From contig NC_086378.1 in NCBI RefSeq assembly GCF_036588685.1, forward strand, positions 28,745,578 to 28,809,577: 64,000 bases of DNA. Reading direction: 5' to 3'. The DNA is from Mytilus trossulus (taxonomy: Eukaryota > Mollusca > Bivalvia > Mytilida > Mytilidae). Positions 1 through 11,340 of the stretch are shown one piece after another. The notes below the pieces were generated by a model that was not told the origin of the DNA, searched no databases, and worked only from the letters and a program-made list of their open reading frames with translations. The stretch's first letter is position 1, and each line of letters begins with the position of its first letter. The translations under genes and the position numbers were made by a program.

Positions 1-376
1 GTTCTCACGTTTCAAGGAATTTGGCACGTCTATTTTTATACATATTTGTATGGAACACACTAAGTGACATATATTTTGTATGGAGTGCATTCAGCTCTGT
101 TCATTATACTGTGATAAATAGCTTATTTTTGAAAAAAACAAGTGCTTATAATAAGGAGGTGCATTTAGCTTCCTATAAAGAAAGAAAATATTTATAAAGG
201 AGGTGCATTTAGCTTCCTATAAAGAAAGAAAATATTTATTAAGGAGGTGCATTTAGCTTCCTATAAAGAAAGAAAATATTTATTAAAGAGGTGCATTTAG
301 CTTCCAAATAATTATTTATTAGGGAAATATAGAGGTGCAGTTAGCTTCTATTGACATATTATTGCTTGTTTTAAAC
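1..376 (+). other. Retrotransposon leader region
   Basis: Non-coding sequence ahead of the gag start at 377. It probably belongs to the untranslated leader of the LTR retrotransposon whose gag follows. No 5' LTR end or primer-binding site could be recognised, so the 5' LTR is probably outside the window. The second half is a tandem repeat listed separately. Confidence 0.45.
153..372 (+). repeat. 44-bp tandem repeat, about five units
   Basis: Each unit carries the core GGAGGTGCATTTAGCTTCC followed by an A-rich stretch. The GAGGTGCA motif recurs at an exact spacing of 44 bases. Units 1-3 are nearly identical and the last two decay. The array lies directly upstream of the gag start, so it is probably part of the retrotransposon leader. 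Confidence 0.85.
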
Positions 377-723
377 ATGGATCTTAGGAATAGAAAAATC
401 ACAGCTCCAAATTTTGGTAGGGGGGAAAGTATGAAGAATATGATTATTTCACAGAGCAGAACTGTTGAGCCCTGTAATTGACAGATTTGGGTATAGAAGA
501 TGGTGGTAATTTATCTACCTCCAGCCCCACAGTAGGTCCGATGAACTCGCCTGTGCAGAATACTAGGACGATTGAGGAAAGTAAGACGATTTGAATGATA
601 CCAATATTATTGCAATTCTAATGGACATTCAGAGACAATTAAAAAATCAAAATGATAGATTTTCTGAGCTCAAGACGAATTTTTTTTAGATAAGCACGCA
701 AGTTAAGCTAAATCAGGAAAATA
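377..723 (+). pseudogene. LTR retrotransposon gag, 5' fragment (broken)
   Basis: First piece of a retrotransposon Gag pseudogene. It opens with an ATG at 377 and reads 34 codons to a stop at 479-481. After frame changes, Gag-like coding sequence continues, including a hydrophilic Gln/Asn-rich stretch near 600-720. It is cut at 723 by a Helitron-like element, and the frame used just before 723 continues in phase at 2401. Gag forms the particle of the element. Family placement (Ty3/Gypsy type) is inferred from the downstream pieces. It is disabled by stops, frameshifts and insertions. Confidence 0.6.
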
Positions 724-1420
724 TCTATACTATTAAACGAGAAGACCTCATTTTGGGTGTCGCTTCTCTTCTTTCCACAATAAATTATTCATCATGCCTC
801 TGTGTCCTATGGGTACAGTGCATAATCGCATTTGTCATCCATTCATATGATTATTCAGATTATTTTGGGTGAAAAACGAGAAAAAAGACGTCCGGATATG
901 TTTCCGTCATTGGGCGAAATTTTAAGTCAGATTAGACTTCTTGTTTGCGTTTTTCTGTATACTTTGAACATGATATACTACGAATACAGTGTATTTTCTG
1001 TCTTATATCCGTCATTGGACGAAATTTAAGTCAGATTAGAATTCCGGTTTGTGTTTTTCTTTTTACTTTGAAACAAACGCATATACATGTACTACGAATA
1101 AAGTGTATTTTCTGTCTGATATCATTTTCAAGTTTACTATCCACGGCAGTCACAGGGTTAAATAGAGAGGGTCTGAATGATATATCGATGACCGCTGTGG
1201 ATCAATTATTAAACTGAGAATTGACTGTAAAAAGAAAATACACTTTCTGGACGTCTGGAACGGGTGTTTTTAAGACCGAAATTTCGGGATTGACCATTTC
1301 GGGATCCAGGATTTCTTTTTTCGAATTTCGGGATGTCGAGATATTTAATTTGTATAATAAATTCAGAACCTCGGGATTTCATGTTTTTAAGCTCGGGATA
1401 TTGGGATCAGGGCCCCTCCG

Positions 1421-1568
1421 CAGTGGCGGATCCAGAAATTTTCATATGCAGGGGCCCGTTGACTGCCTGTAAGAGAGGCCCGCTCCGGTCATGCTTCAGT
1501 GATTCCCTATATATAAGCAACCAATTATTTTCAAGAAAAGGGGGGCGGGCCCCCTAAATCCGCCTCTG
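1421..1568. mobile_element. hAT-type MITE
   Basis: Ends CAGTGGCGGATCCAG and (reverse complement) CAGAGGCGGATTTAG form imperfect terminal inverted repeats of the kind seen in hAT-superfamily miniatures. It is 148 bp, non-coding, and shares internal sequence with the copy at 15926-16034. The expected 8-bp target duplication is not clear here. Confidence 0.65.
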
Positions 1569-1699
1569 CCCGACCCCCCTTTGATGAATGTTCATAATAT
1601 ACAGAAAAGCGCTAAAATTATTCAGGTGTCATTAAAATTAATAAAAACAAACAAACAAAAAAAAAAATTATCCTGTCCCAAATAACCTATGACTTTTGA

Positions 1700-1855
1700 C
1701 TTTTGGTGGGGTTCGTGTTGTTTATTCTTTAGTTTTCTATGTTGTGTCATGTGTACTATTGTTTTTATGTTTGTCTTTTTCATTTTTAGCCATGGTGTTG
1801 TCAGTTTGTTTTAGATTTACGAGTTTGACTGTCCCTTTGGTATCTTTCGTCCCTC
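1700..1855 (-). repeat. Dispersed repeat family R2, copy 1
   Basis: About 155 bp shared with 16459-17058 (interrupted), 28943-29160, 36000-36085 and 46968-47180, which are in the opposite orientation. Shared landmarks are the phrases for GACAGTCAAACTC, CCATGGCTAAAAATGAAAA and GTACACATGACACAACA. Any short open frame here is a by-product. Confidence 0.75.
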
Positions 1856-1903
1856 TTTTGATACCTTTTCTGAAATTCTCAAGTCACTAAATGTTTTACA
1901 AAA

Positions 1904-2156
1904 AAAAGAAGATGTGGTATGAATGCCAATGATACAACTCTCCACAAGAGACCAAAATGACACAGAAATTAATATTTAAAGGTCACCTTACGGCCTTCAA
2001 CAATAAGCAATAGTCGATACTGCATAGTCTGATATAAAAGGCCCCGAAATGACAATGTAAAACAATTCAAATGAGAAAACTAACAGCCTTATTTATGTAC
2101 AAAAAATGAACGAAAAACAAATATCACTGAACCACTGATTTACAGGCTCCTGACTG
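1904..2156 (+). repeat. Dispersed repeat family R1, copy in Helitron A
   Basis: R1 starts GAAGATGTGGTATG and contains CAACTCTCCACAAGAGACC, a GGTCACCGTACGGCC-like block and, at its far end, the block reading TTACAGGCTCCTGACT. About a dozen copies occur in this window on both strands. The Helitron at 8307-9754 carries R1 at the equivalent internal position. Confidence 0.8.
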
Positions 2157-2400
2157 GAATGTTCATAGACATGTACACTAAATGTATGTTCATAATGAAA
2201 TTAATAGAAAACAAAAAATGGGAATTTTGGAAATAAAGGAAGAGGGTTAAAAAAAAAATTCCTGTCCCCAAGTACCTATGACTTTTGATACTTTTCCTGA
2301 AATTCTCAAGCCTTTAAATCTTTTACAAAATTCTTCCTACAACACTTTAAATCCTTTCAAATACGCTCTGAGTGCACGCGATTTCGCGGGTGTGTTCTAG

Positions 2401-3200
2401 TAGTAATTATAAGGGGTAACCATGTTGCTAAAAATAACACCATTACGCAGGATTTCAGTCAAAATAGCATATCCTTTAACAGGACCACAACTGAACAAAA
2501 TAACCAGGTATCAGTGACCCAACAATTAGCAGCTGGTCCAAGTACTGACAACACTTATACACCACGTCCAGTTAGCGAAATCATGTAAGAGAAAGTAGTC
2601 ATGTTCAGCAACTACAAAGGGAAGAACCAAAACCTAGAAGCCCATTATTTTACGGTAAGGGGGATTACAATGCCTTCTGGACACAGTTTATGTTATTGAG
2701 TAGTAGGTTTAATTGGTCCAGCGACAGACAAGTAGAGGAGCTCATTATAAATTGTCTTAGAGATGAAGCCTTGGTATACGTAAACGAACTTCCTGTTTCT
2801 TTGCACAGAGACATAGAATATATACATGAGGCTATGTCACAGAGATTTGGGGATCATATTTTACCAGAGACTTATAGGACCAACTTGCAGTTTATTAAAC
2901 AGGACCATCAAGAAAGCATACAAGAATATGCATCTCGTGTGGAGAGACTTGTAGGTCAGGCTTACCCTGCAGTAAATGTCTCAAGTTTGCTGGACCATTT
3001 TAAAACAGCACACTTTATTAAGGGTCTGCCAGACCAGTCACTATCATATGAAGTCCTCAAACAGAAACCAGCAACATTGCAGGATGCTATAAATATAGTA
3101 ACATGGCACGCAAGTTGTAGGAAAATGTAGGCAAAAATTGTGATGTCAGACAAACGGAAGACTTCGATTTTTGTAGGACAGAGAGTCCAATCCAATATGT
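2401..3200 (+). pseudogene. LTR retrotransposon gag, central fragment (broken)
   Basis: Continues the Gag pseudogene after the Helitron. The longest clean frame is 2690-3130, but coding sequence is readable from 2401. It contains a Tyr-Gly-Lys-x-Asp-Tyr-Asn-x-Phe-Trp start of the retrotransposon Gag domain, then the usual helical region with EYASRVERLVGQAYP and HFIKGLPD motifs. A stop at 3128-3130 results from a one-base frameshift; the next frame stays open to 3200. The 8.3-kb element cuts it at 3200. Gag-domain recognition is from general Ty3/Gypsy knowledge. There is no protease or RT downstream. Confidence 0.8.
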
Positions 3201-3495
3201 GATACGGTGCTTTTTGTCCGCAATTCGCTTTTTGTCCGCTTTTGCTTTTTGTCCGATAATTTTGCTTTTTGTCCGAAACTTTTGCTTTTTGTCCGTTGCT
3301 TTTTGTCCGTTTTGCCTTTTGTCCGATTATTTTGCTTTTTGTACGAAACTTTTGCTTTTTGTCCGATTATTTTGCTTTTTGTCCGAAACTTTGCTTTTTG
3401 TCCGTTGCGTTTTGTCCGTTTTGCTTTTCGTCCGATAATTTTGCTTTTAGTCCGACACTTTTGCCTTTTGTTCATTGCTTCTTGTCAGTTTTGTT
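3201..3495 (+). repeat. Left terminal repeat array of the 8.3-kb element
   Basis: About 295 bp of GCTTTTTGTCCG cores separated by short A/T spacers such as ATAATTTT and AAACTTTT, mainly with a 20-base period. The array is about twice as long as the right-hand one. Open frames across it on both strands are a consequence of the repeat and are not genes. Confidence 0.9.
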
Positions 3496-3504
3496 TTTTT
3501 AGCT

Positions 3505-3692
3505 CACCTAGTTTTCTCGTTTGAATTGTTTTACATTGTCTTATCGGGGCCTTCTATAGCTGACTATGCGGTGTGGGCTTTGCTCATTGCTGAAGGCCGT
3601 ACGGTGACCTATAGTTGTTAATGTTTGTGTCATTTTGGTCTTTTGTGGATAGTTGTTTCATTGGCAATCATACCACATCTTCTTTTTTTTTC
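3505..3692 (-). repeat. Dispersed repeat R1 (reverse)
   Basis: Reverse-strand R1 copy, from TAGTTTTCTCGTTTGAATTG to the CATACCACATCTTC end, directly after the left terminal array of the 8.3-kb element. Confidence 0.8.
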
Positions 3693-3871
3693 TAAGCTCT
3701 TCTTATCACTTTGAAAAAAATTAAAATACTGGCAAAATAAAATCAGATGTGGCCCAAACCATCCTTATGGTAACTAGTTTTAAAAAATAGTACCCCTTGA
3801 CACGCCCAATAATGAAGATGACCGACATGTCTAAAAAAAATTGAACATAATGGGGGGGGGGGGGAGAGAGG

Positions 3872-4060
3872 GGTTAAATGTAGATTTGGGCTTGTATCTC
3901 TGAAACTAAAGCATTTAGAGCCAATCTAACAAGGGTTAAAATGTTCATCAGGTAAGCAAAATATCTGCCTAAAGTTTCAGACACATTCAACGTGTTTTCG
4001 GGTTGCTGCCCCTGAATTGGTAACTTTAAGAAATATTAGCAGTTTTAAAGTTATAAAGAC
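3872..4060 (+). repeat. Fragment of repeat R5
   Basis: Diverged piece of the repeat tandemly arrayed at 25100-26849; shared phrases include AAAGCATTTAGAGC and GGTTGCTGCCCCTGAATTGG. A G-run precedes it near 3850. Confidence 0.6.
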
Positions 4061-6713
4061 CTTCAGCTTGGTTGCTATAAAGACTTAGCAAACTTGTTTT
4101 AATGACTTAACTAACTCAATCGTTAACTAACTCGATCGTTTAGACAATTTCTCTTACTTGCTTACTTAAAACAAGATAGATAATAAGTTTTGTTACTAAA
4201 ATAATACTTATTGTAAATACACATTTATTCACACAGTTATGACTAATTATGATAAAAAAAAATGTTAATTCGTTGATATTTTCCACTTGTATCACATATT
4301 CATATGAAAAATTCTACTGTCCTGATAACCGCGACATGTAGTTCAAGATCTGATTTTATTCCTTTTTCTTTTTCAGGAGTACAGTCATCTTTCTTTGATG
4401 GTACATACATGCTCTATTAATAAAAAGTATACCTAACATTTTATCACATTTACGGATTAGTATTATTAAAAAGTATTGCATTTTAGTGAAGAAAACAAAT
4501 ACCACCAACTTCTCCTTTTTCAGCCCTTCAGACTTGACCAATTTTAAAATAATCACTGTTGTTGTCTTTATTCAAATGCTTCTTTAAGTTAGATCATAAG
4601 TAAATGTTTTTTGAGACAGAATTTTCTAATAATTTGCCATAATGAAGATTTTACTATGCTTTTTTCACCGCGCTACTTTTCAAGCTATGAGTCGTTGAAA
4701 ATTGCCTAAATTTGGTTAGTTTGTTCATGGAAAAACACATAAGAGTGCATAAAAAAAGTTCTATGAGATAGAATTTTGAAATAGATTGTGGGAAGATAGG
4801 TCGTAATATGCTTTAAGAAAATAAAAAGAAAACATGGTGTCACCGAACTTGTTTTTTTGCCACAAGAAAAAATAAAAAAATTCCCTTTAAGCCTAGTATA
4901 AATTTTGTACTAAAAGAGTTATCTCCCCTTAAATGGCTTTTTTGCAAAAAATGATTTTAAAAACCAAAAAGGTTGATATTTGTTTAAATATTTTGGATAA
5001 TACAATAAATTATCAAGTTTTCTTTATATAAATAAACAGTCTAGCCATAAAATTGCAAATCTGTTTCCAAATTTGCTGATTTGGGCAAATAACTAGACCG
5101 ATTTTGTACTGTGATTGTACAATCCACCATCCACCTATGGAAATGGCTCTTTCTATATCTAAAATATTGTACATATCTATTTCGTTAGGAAAACCAAGTA
5201 AATGCAAAGTATCTCTTTAATCACTCTCCCCTCTTTTCGAGTATGTAACGACTTGACTGTCAATGCTGTTGTGTTTCCCGAAGTATCTTCATTACTTGAA
5301 TAGCCTCAAACGTTTTTTTTTTTTTTTTTTTAAAGTAACGGTGTACGCCATTTGGAAATAGTTGCTGTAGACATTCCGAAATTTAAAGATTAATAAGTGT
5401 TTTCTAAAAAACTAGATTCAAAATTAATGCAAATTGTGACTATATATGTGAAGATATTGTGTGTGTAAGCTTACTATAAACACATACAACACACGTCGAC
5501 ACCATTTGCCAAAATAATAAAACAATTCAAAGGAAAAAAACCAATGACATGATTGATTTTATACAAAACTGTAAACGACAAACAAATGATGTACAGAGAA
5601 AAAAAACCTACCAAACAACAGTGGAGTTTCTGACTTATTTGTATGATTGTCATATATAATATTTAGCGCGGCAAACATTTTTAGATTTTCAATATTATTT
5701 GATTTGATCAATGTCCAAACCATTATGCTGTTTCGAAGATGTTCGTCTAAATCTTTGAATATCCCTTGTATTCAATAAATTGCAGAAGGTACACCATTAC
5801 TAACACGTTTGAGGATGACAGCCTAACTTACAACTAGAATGAATAAGCGTGTTGTCTATATATAACACTATCTATAATGTTGTCTGTTGTGTAAAACAAG
5901 TAAAACACTTAATAATTCCAACCTCGCACACGTACAAATATCCTTATATATTGCCTTCTATACTTTTCGTGTTTATATCTCCTTAATTACTTTTTCTATT
6001 TCTTCATTTTCTTTTTTTTTTTACTCATCTACTAATTATGTTTATTTTGATTCCACATTGTATCCACATAAATGTACATATGAACGCTGATATTTTAATA
6101 TATACTCATTATGGTATCATATATAAGAGAGACGAGGAATTTACCAAATAGGTAATTACACTAAAACAGGTTGAAACCAATCAACAAAGCCACAGTCAAA
6201 ATAAAAACAATACACACAACAGTCCATAAACTACAACATTAAAAAATAAAAGAAACAAGAACCCTGTAAAAACTGTGATGATTTATGGTTTTAAGGAAGG
6301 GTAAGCATTAGCGGTACCAATTTATCGCACCAGCCATATTCGCAATATATATCTCTTCAGTGATGTTGGAGACCAAAATAATGAAATAAAAAATCTGCCA
6401 GGATACATATATGTTGAATAGCTAAATAATATCGCTAATAAGGAGTCCTTAAATTGTTAAAATGAGACGTCCTTCAAATTCCTAGTATGTAAGCGCACGT
6501 CAGATACTCTTAATCAAAATGTCTAATTTTATGGTCTTTCTATATGCAAATAAGTTTCAATCGTATTTTATGTCAACCATTTCGGTCATATTTGTCGACC
6601 GATGAGTTCATCGGGATACTTTAGCTTCCAGATTTCTCATTATTAAAGGATAGTCTAGCCTGTACTATGATATTTGGCTGGTATAATGGGATAATTGTAC
6701 ATAACGTTATATT
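4061..6713. other. No gene recognised
   Basis: AT-rich sequence inside the 8.3-kb element. It has homopolymer runs (for example T20 near 5311) and only short, composition-driven open frames. I see no transposase motif, RNA gene or repeat that I can name. Confidence 0.5.
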
Positions 6714-7457
6714 TCTATAATACTAAAATTACGAGGTCCAATTTGTCAGCCGTCATCACGTAAAAACGAAGAATCAAAGAATTCAACTTTATATATAACT
6801 AATATAGTACAAAGGTGTAGATTAAAAATTACACCACTCCAGGCCGTTTTGTTTTCCACGTAATTAATATTGTCAATAATTAAGAAGGTCCGGGTCGAGT
6901 CCGATACCGATACCAATAGTATATTCACCTGTTACCTATTAACTTATCTGTACGTTCCGCATTTGACAGGCGCACCACCAAACGGTGTATTCAGGATATG
7001 CTATATACACGGGTCATAATCACAGGGTTGACACTACTAAATTGTCAAATTGTTACCTATTGTAGTATTTTAATCAGTAAGACTTTATAAGACAATAATA
7101 TACGAATACTAAAAATAAGGCGTATAGGTACAGTTTTCAATTAGTTAGCGGGCATGACGTAAAACAGCGAATCAAAGAATTCAACTTTATTTATAACTAA
7201 TATAGGACAATGCTGTTGATTTAAAAAATACTCCATCCCAGGACCTTTTGTTTTCCAAATAAATAATATTACAAATAATTGATAAGTTCCAGTTAGACGG
7301 GTTCAAACAGAAAAATTTGAAAGCAGAGAAAACTGTGATAACTATCTTATAATCGGCTTGACTTTATCAGATGACAATACTAATACAAAATAAGTCTTGC
7401 GCATAGTTATATACTTCAATTCAGTCACGGACCCGCGATATCACGGGTGTGTCCTAG
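6714..7457 (+). mobile_element. Helitron-like non-autonomous element B (744 bp)
   Basis: Starts TCTATAATACTAAAATTACG and ends CTAG at 7454-7457 before a T, with hairpin CCCGCGATATCACGGG at 7432-7447. Start, end and length match element C closely, so both belong to one family distinct from A/D at the 5' end but sharing the 3' hairpin type. It carries no Rep/helicase coding sequence. Confidence 0.8.
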
Positions 7458-7474
7458 TATATATTATATATATA

Positions 7475-8214
7475 TCTATAATACTCAAATTACGAGGTCC
7501 AATTTGTCAGCCGTCATCACGTAAAAACGATGAATCAAAGAATTCAGCTTTACATATTACTAATATAGTACAATGCTGTTGATTAAAAAGTACACCATTC
7601 CAGACCCTTTTGTTTTCCACATAATTAATATTGCCAATAATTAAGAAGTTCCGGGTCGAATCCGATACCGATACCAATAGTATATTCACCTGTTACCTAT
7701 TAACTTATCTGTACGTTCCGCATCTGACAGGCGCACCACCAAACGCTGTATTTAGGATTTTGCAATGTACACGGGTCGTAATCACAGGGTTGACACTACT
7801 ACTGTTCCTACTTGTAGTACTTTTATCAGTTGACTTTCTAAGATGACAATACGAACAATAAAAAATCTGGACTTAAAATAAGGCGTATAGGTACAGCATG
7901 TACAATTTTCAATTTGTTGAAATGACGTAAAACAGCGAATCAAAGAACTCAACTTTATTTATAACTCATAAAGGACAATGCTGTTGATTAAAACATACTC
8001 CTTTCCAGGCCATTTTGTTTTCCAAATACAATTATTAATACCAATAATTGATCAGTTCCAGGTCGACGGGTCCAAACAGAAAGATGTTGAAAGCAGAGAA
8101 AACTGTGTATCTTATAATCGACATGACTTTATCAGATGACAATACTTATAAGGCTTACGCATAGTTGTATTCTGTAATTAAGTCACAGACCCGCGAATCA
8201 CAGGTGTGTTCTAG
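7475..8214 (+). mobile_element. Helitron-like non-autonomous element C (740 bp)
   Basis: Starts TCTATAATACTCAAATTACG after an A and ends CTAG at 8211-8214 before a T. A short hairpin (CCGCGAATCACAGG) lies just upstream. It is a sister copy of element B, only 17 AT-rich bases downstream of it. Confidence 0.8.
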
Positions 8215-8536
8215 TAAATATGCGTATTTACGTATCCGTATCATTTTTGGTGAGCCTTTTATATTCAACTCGTATTTCCGCTTAGCATTCCGACATTTTC
8301 TACTTATCTATACTATTAAACGAGAAGACCTCATTTTTGGTGTCGCTTCTCTTCATTCCACAATAAATTAATCAACACGCCTCTGTGTCCTACAGGTACA
8401 GTGCATAGTGGCATTTGTCATCCATTCATATGATTATTCAGATTGAGTTATTTTGGGAGAAAAACGAGAAAAAAGGCATCCGGATATTGTTTCGTCATTG
8501 GACGAAATTTTAAGTAAGATTAGACTTCCGGTTTGC

Positions 8537-9080
8537 GTTTTTCTGTATACTTTGAACATACATATGCAAAGAATAAAGTGTATTTTCAAAATTCTATCTG
8601 CTATCATTTTCTTTTAAGTTAATTATCCACGGCAGTCACAGAGTTTATTAAATAGAGAGGGTCTGTATACTTTTCTGTATACTTTGAACATACATATACA
8701 CAGAATAAAGTGTATTTTCAAAATTCTATCTGCTATCATTTTCAAGTTAACTATCCACGGCATTCACAGAGTTTATTAAATAGAGAGGGTCTGTATACTT
8801 TATCAATGACCACTATGGATCGATTTGTAAACTTCGAATATACAAAGAATAAAGTGTATTTTCAAAATTCTATCTGCTATCATTTTCAAGTTAACTATCC
8901 ACGGCAGTCACAGAGTTTATTAAATAGAGAGGGTCTGTATACTTTTCTGTATACTTTGAACATACATATACAAAGAATAAAGTGTATTTTCAAAATTCTA
9001 TCTGCTATCATTTTCAAGTTAACTATCGACGGCATTCACAGAGTTTATTAAATAGAGAGGGTATGTATACTTTATCAATG
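8537..9080 (+). repeat. Internal tandem array of Helitron D, about 135-bp units
   Basis: Four units share AAGAATAAAGTGTATTTTCA, CTATCTGCTATCATTTTC and TTATTAAATAGAGAGGGTCT. Units alternate slightly, so the composite period is about 272. Central tandem arrays are known in non-autonomous Helitron relatives. Element A has only one unit-like copy, so the array expanded after the copies separated. Confidence 0.85.
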
Positions 9081-9232
9081 ACAACCATGGATCGATTAGT
9101 AAACTACGAATTGAAAGTAAATACACTATATTTATATAGTAATGAATGTTCATAATATACAGATAAGCGCTACAATTATTCATGTGCACTTTTGATACCT
9201 TTTCTGAAAATTTTACAAAATTCATTGATTAC

Positions 9233-9501
9233 AAAAAAAAGAAGATGTGGTATGATTGCCATGTTGAGACAACTCTCCACAAGAGACCAATATGACACAG
9301 ATATTATCAACTATAGGCTACCGTACGACCTTCAACAACGAGCAAAGCCCATACCGCATACTCAGTTTTAAAAGGCCCCGAACTGACAAAGTAAAACAAT
9401 TCAAACCAGAAAACAAGCGGCCTTATTTATGTACAAAAAAATGAACGAAAAACAAACATGTAACACATAAACAAACAACAACCACTGAATTACAGGCTCC
9501 T
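9233..9501 (+). repeat. Dispersed repeat R1 within Helitron D
   Basis: Full-length-like R1 copy, at the same relative place as R1 in Helitron A. Confidence 0.8.
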
Positions 9502-9940
9502 TACTTGAATGTTCATAACATACTAAATGTATGTTCATATTGAAATTGATAGAGAACCAAAAAATGGGAATATTGGAAATAAAGGAGGAGGGATAAAAAA
9601 AAAAAAAAGCATTTCCTGTCCCCAATAACCTATGACTTATGATACTTTTGCTGAAATTTTCCAGTCATTCAATATTTTATAAAATTCTTCCAACAACACT
9701 TTACATACTTTAAACTACGCTCTGAATGCCCGCGATTTCGCGGGTGTGTTCTAGTGTTACTTTAAAAGAAGTAACCAAAATCAATATATGCGTAATCTGT
9801 CCATATGTTAGTGTCATATATTATTAACTATTTTAAAGCCAATCGAGTTAAATACGGATCTATAAATGTATGCTTTGCTTAAATGATAAAGATTTATGAT
9901 TTTGTACAACTTTTATGAAAAAAACCGTATGTGCCTGCCC

Positions 9941-10205
9941 CAAGTCAGGAGCCTGTAATTCAGTGGTTGTTGTTTGTTTACTAGTATGTGCTACATATTT
10001 GTTTTTGCTCATTTGTTTTATATAATTAAGGCCGTTAGTTTTCTCGTTTGAATTATTTTTCATTGTTATTTCTGATCCTTTTATAGATGACAATGCGGTA
10101 TGGACTTTGCTCATTGTCGAGGCCGTACGGTGACCTACAGTTGTTAATTTCTGTGTCCTTTTGTGGACAGTTATCTCATTGGGATTTATACCACAGCTTC
10201 TTTTT
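9941..10205 (-). repeat. Dispersed repeat R1 (reverse)
   Basis: Reverse-strand R1 beginning CAAGTCAGGAGCCTGTAATT and ending at the CATACCACATCTTC-like end (here ATACCACAGCTTC). It includes the GGCCGTACGGTGACC block. Confidence 0.8.
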
Positions 10206-10330
10206 TATATGTATCATTATTGAACGCATACATATCGTTATCTAGGTTCTTTTATTTTAATTGTATATATAAACGCCCCGTAAGATTTATCGTTGACTAT
10301 TTATTCAGTCATTTTATATATATATATACA

Positions 10331-10600
10331 TATATACAACTCGTCTAAACATCAACCCAACAATGTTAGATCTGTAAATTTGCTTTCTCAAATTGTTGGT
10401 TCTTCCCTCGCCGGGATTCGAACCCATGCTACTGTGATATCGTGACACCAAATCGCCTGCACTGCAGCCGTCCCGCTAGACCACACGATCACCTGGGCTC
10501 TAAAAAAAAGAGCCTTCGCTGGCCATGTGTTACCTTTCCACGTCAGTTTTAATCTAGTGGCGTACTACAGTACATGATATAATTTCGTAACAGCTTAGTG
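10331..10600 (-). mobile_element. tRNA-derived SINE (family S1), reverse copy
   Basis: Reverse complement of the S1 copy at 37585-37860. On its own strand it carries a tRNA-like A box (TGGTCTAGCGG) and B box (GGTTCGAATCC), then a tail domain with TTACAGATCTAACATTGTTG, and ends in an AT microsatellite. The A-to-B spacing is too long for a functional tRNA. Confidence 0.8.
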
Positions 10601-10760
10601 GCGGGTCATAGGGTGTTCTGGGGATAGGAACCCTTTTTTTTTTAAATCAATGCATTTGAATGGGAACATAATGTTTATAGTTGGAACCCCCTCCTTGTGT
10701 CCTGGATTGGGAACTCCCCCCTTTTTTTTTAAGTTTGTTTCTAATTGTTTGAGTAACAAA
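10600..10760. repeat. Dispersed repeat shared with 30690-30800
   Basis: Shares phrases such as CAATGCATTTGAATGGG, GGAACCCCC/GAACCCCC and TTGGAACCC with 30690-30800. Homopolymer T runs lie within. The rest of 10760-11330 shows no recognised feature apart from a C-run near 10862-10879. Confidence 0.5.
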
Positions 10761-11340
10761 TAATTTGTTTTTGACCCTGAGAAAAAAAATTGTTTGTTTC
10801 ACCCTCAGCTGCCACTATATATGTAATGCTAAAATTGAAATGAAAGAAAAAAATGTTTTCGACCCCCCCCCCCCCCCCCTTATGCATGTGTGGATAACTT
10901 TTATTCTTTAATAGTTAGTTTAAATAATTGTATACATTTATTTACATAAATCTCTATGAAAACAGTTCTTGACAACTATTATTATAAAAGTTTAAATCGC
11001 CATTCAAAAAGTGTTTTCTTTTTAATTATTTTAAGTCATTTACGTTTCACTAAATATTATCTGTTCACGTTGCAATGATCACAAATTAACCAAATATTTG
11101 GATTTTTTTCGTGAATTATTTGTCGTATACTAACTTATTGTAAAAAATTGTATGTGTTCCTGTTTTCTCCTATTTTTCGCACATATACTGTCAGTCGAAA
11201 TAGAAAGTACAATGATGTAGTTTTAGTTTATTCTATTTTTAGATCATGTTATTACTACGCATATGGGAACTACTGCCACGATTACGTGAGGGCACCGATT
11301 ACCTCAGGGCATACAGCAGCGGACCTAACTGCCATCTGCA

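Larger units (their letters stand above)
724..2400 (+). mobile_element. Helitron-like non-autonomous element A (1,677 bp)
   Basis: The 5' end is TCTATACTATTAAACGAGAA, preceded by A. The 3' end is CTAG at 2397-2400, followed by T, with a GC-rich hairpin (2375-2390) six bases before it. TC start, hairpin, CTAG end and insertion between A and T with no target duplication are the established marks of Helitrons. No Rep/helicase gene is present, so it is non-autonomous. It has the same ends as the element at 8307-9754 and carries later insertions (a hAT-type MITE and a dispersed repeat). It interrupts gag, whose frame is continuous if the element is removed. Confidence 0.85.
8307..9754 (+). mobile_element. 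Helitron-like non-autonomous element D (1,448 bp)
   Basis: Starts TCTATACTATTAAACGAGAA after an A and ends CTAG at 9751-9754 before a T. A perfect hairpin CCCGCGATTTCGCGGG (9729-9744) lies six bases before CTAG. It is the same family as element A. The left half is a tandem array (8537-9080) and the right half holds an R1 copy. No helicase is encoded. Confidence 0.88.

Noticed and set aside
3201..3495. Possible CRISPR-like array
   Set aside because: Short regular repeats, but spacers are not unique, the genome is eukaryotic, and the array is one arm of an inverted pair.
3199..3524. Several Phe/Cys/Leu-rich open frames on both strands over the minisatellite ends (also 11246-11627)
   Set aside because: Repeated GCTTTTTGTCCG units lacking stops explain them; they are transposon ends.
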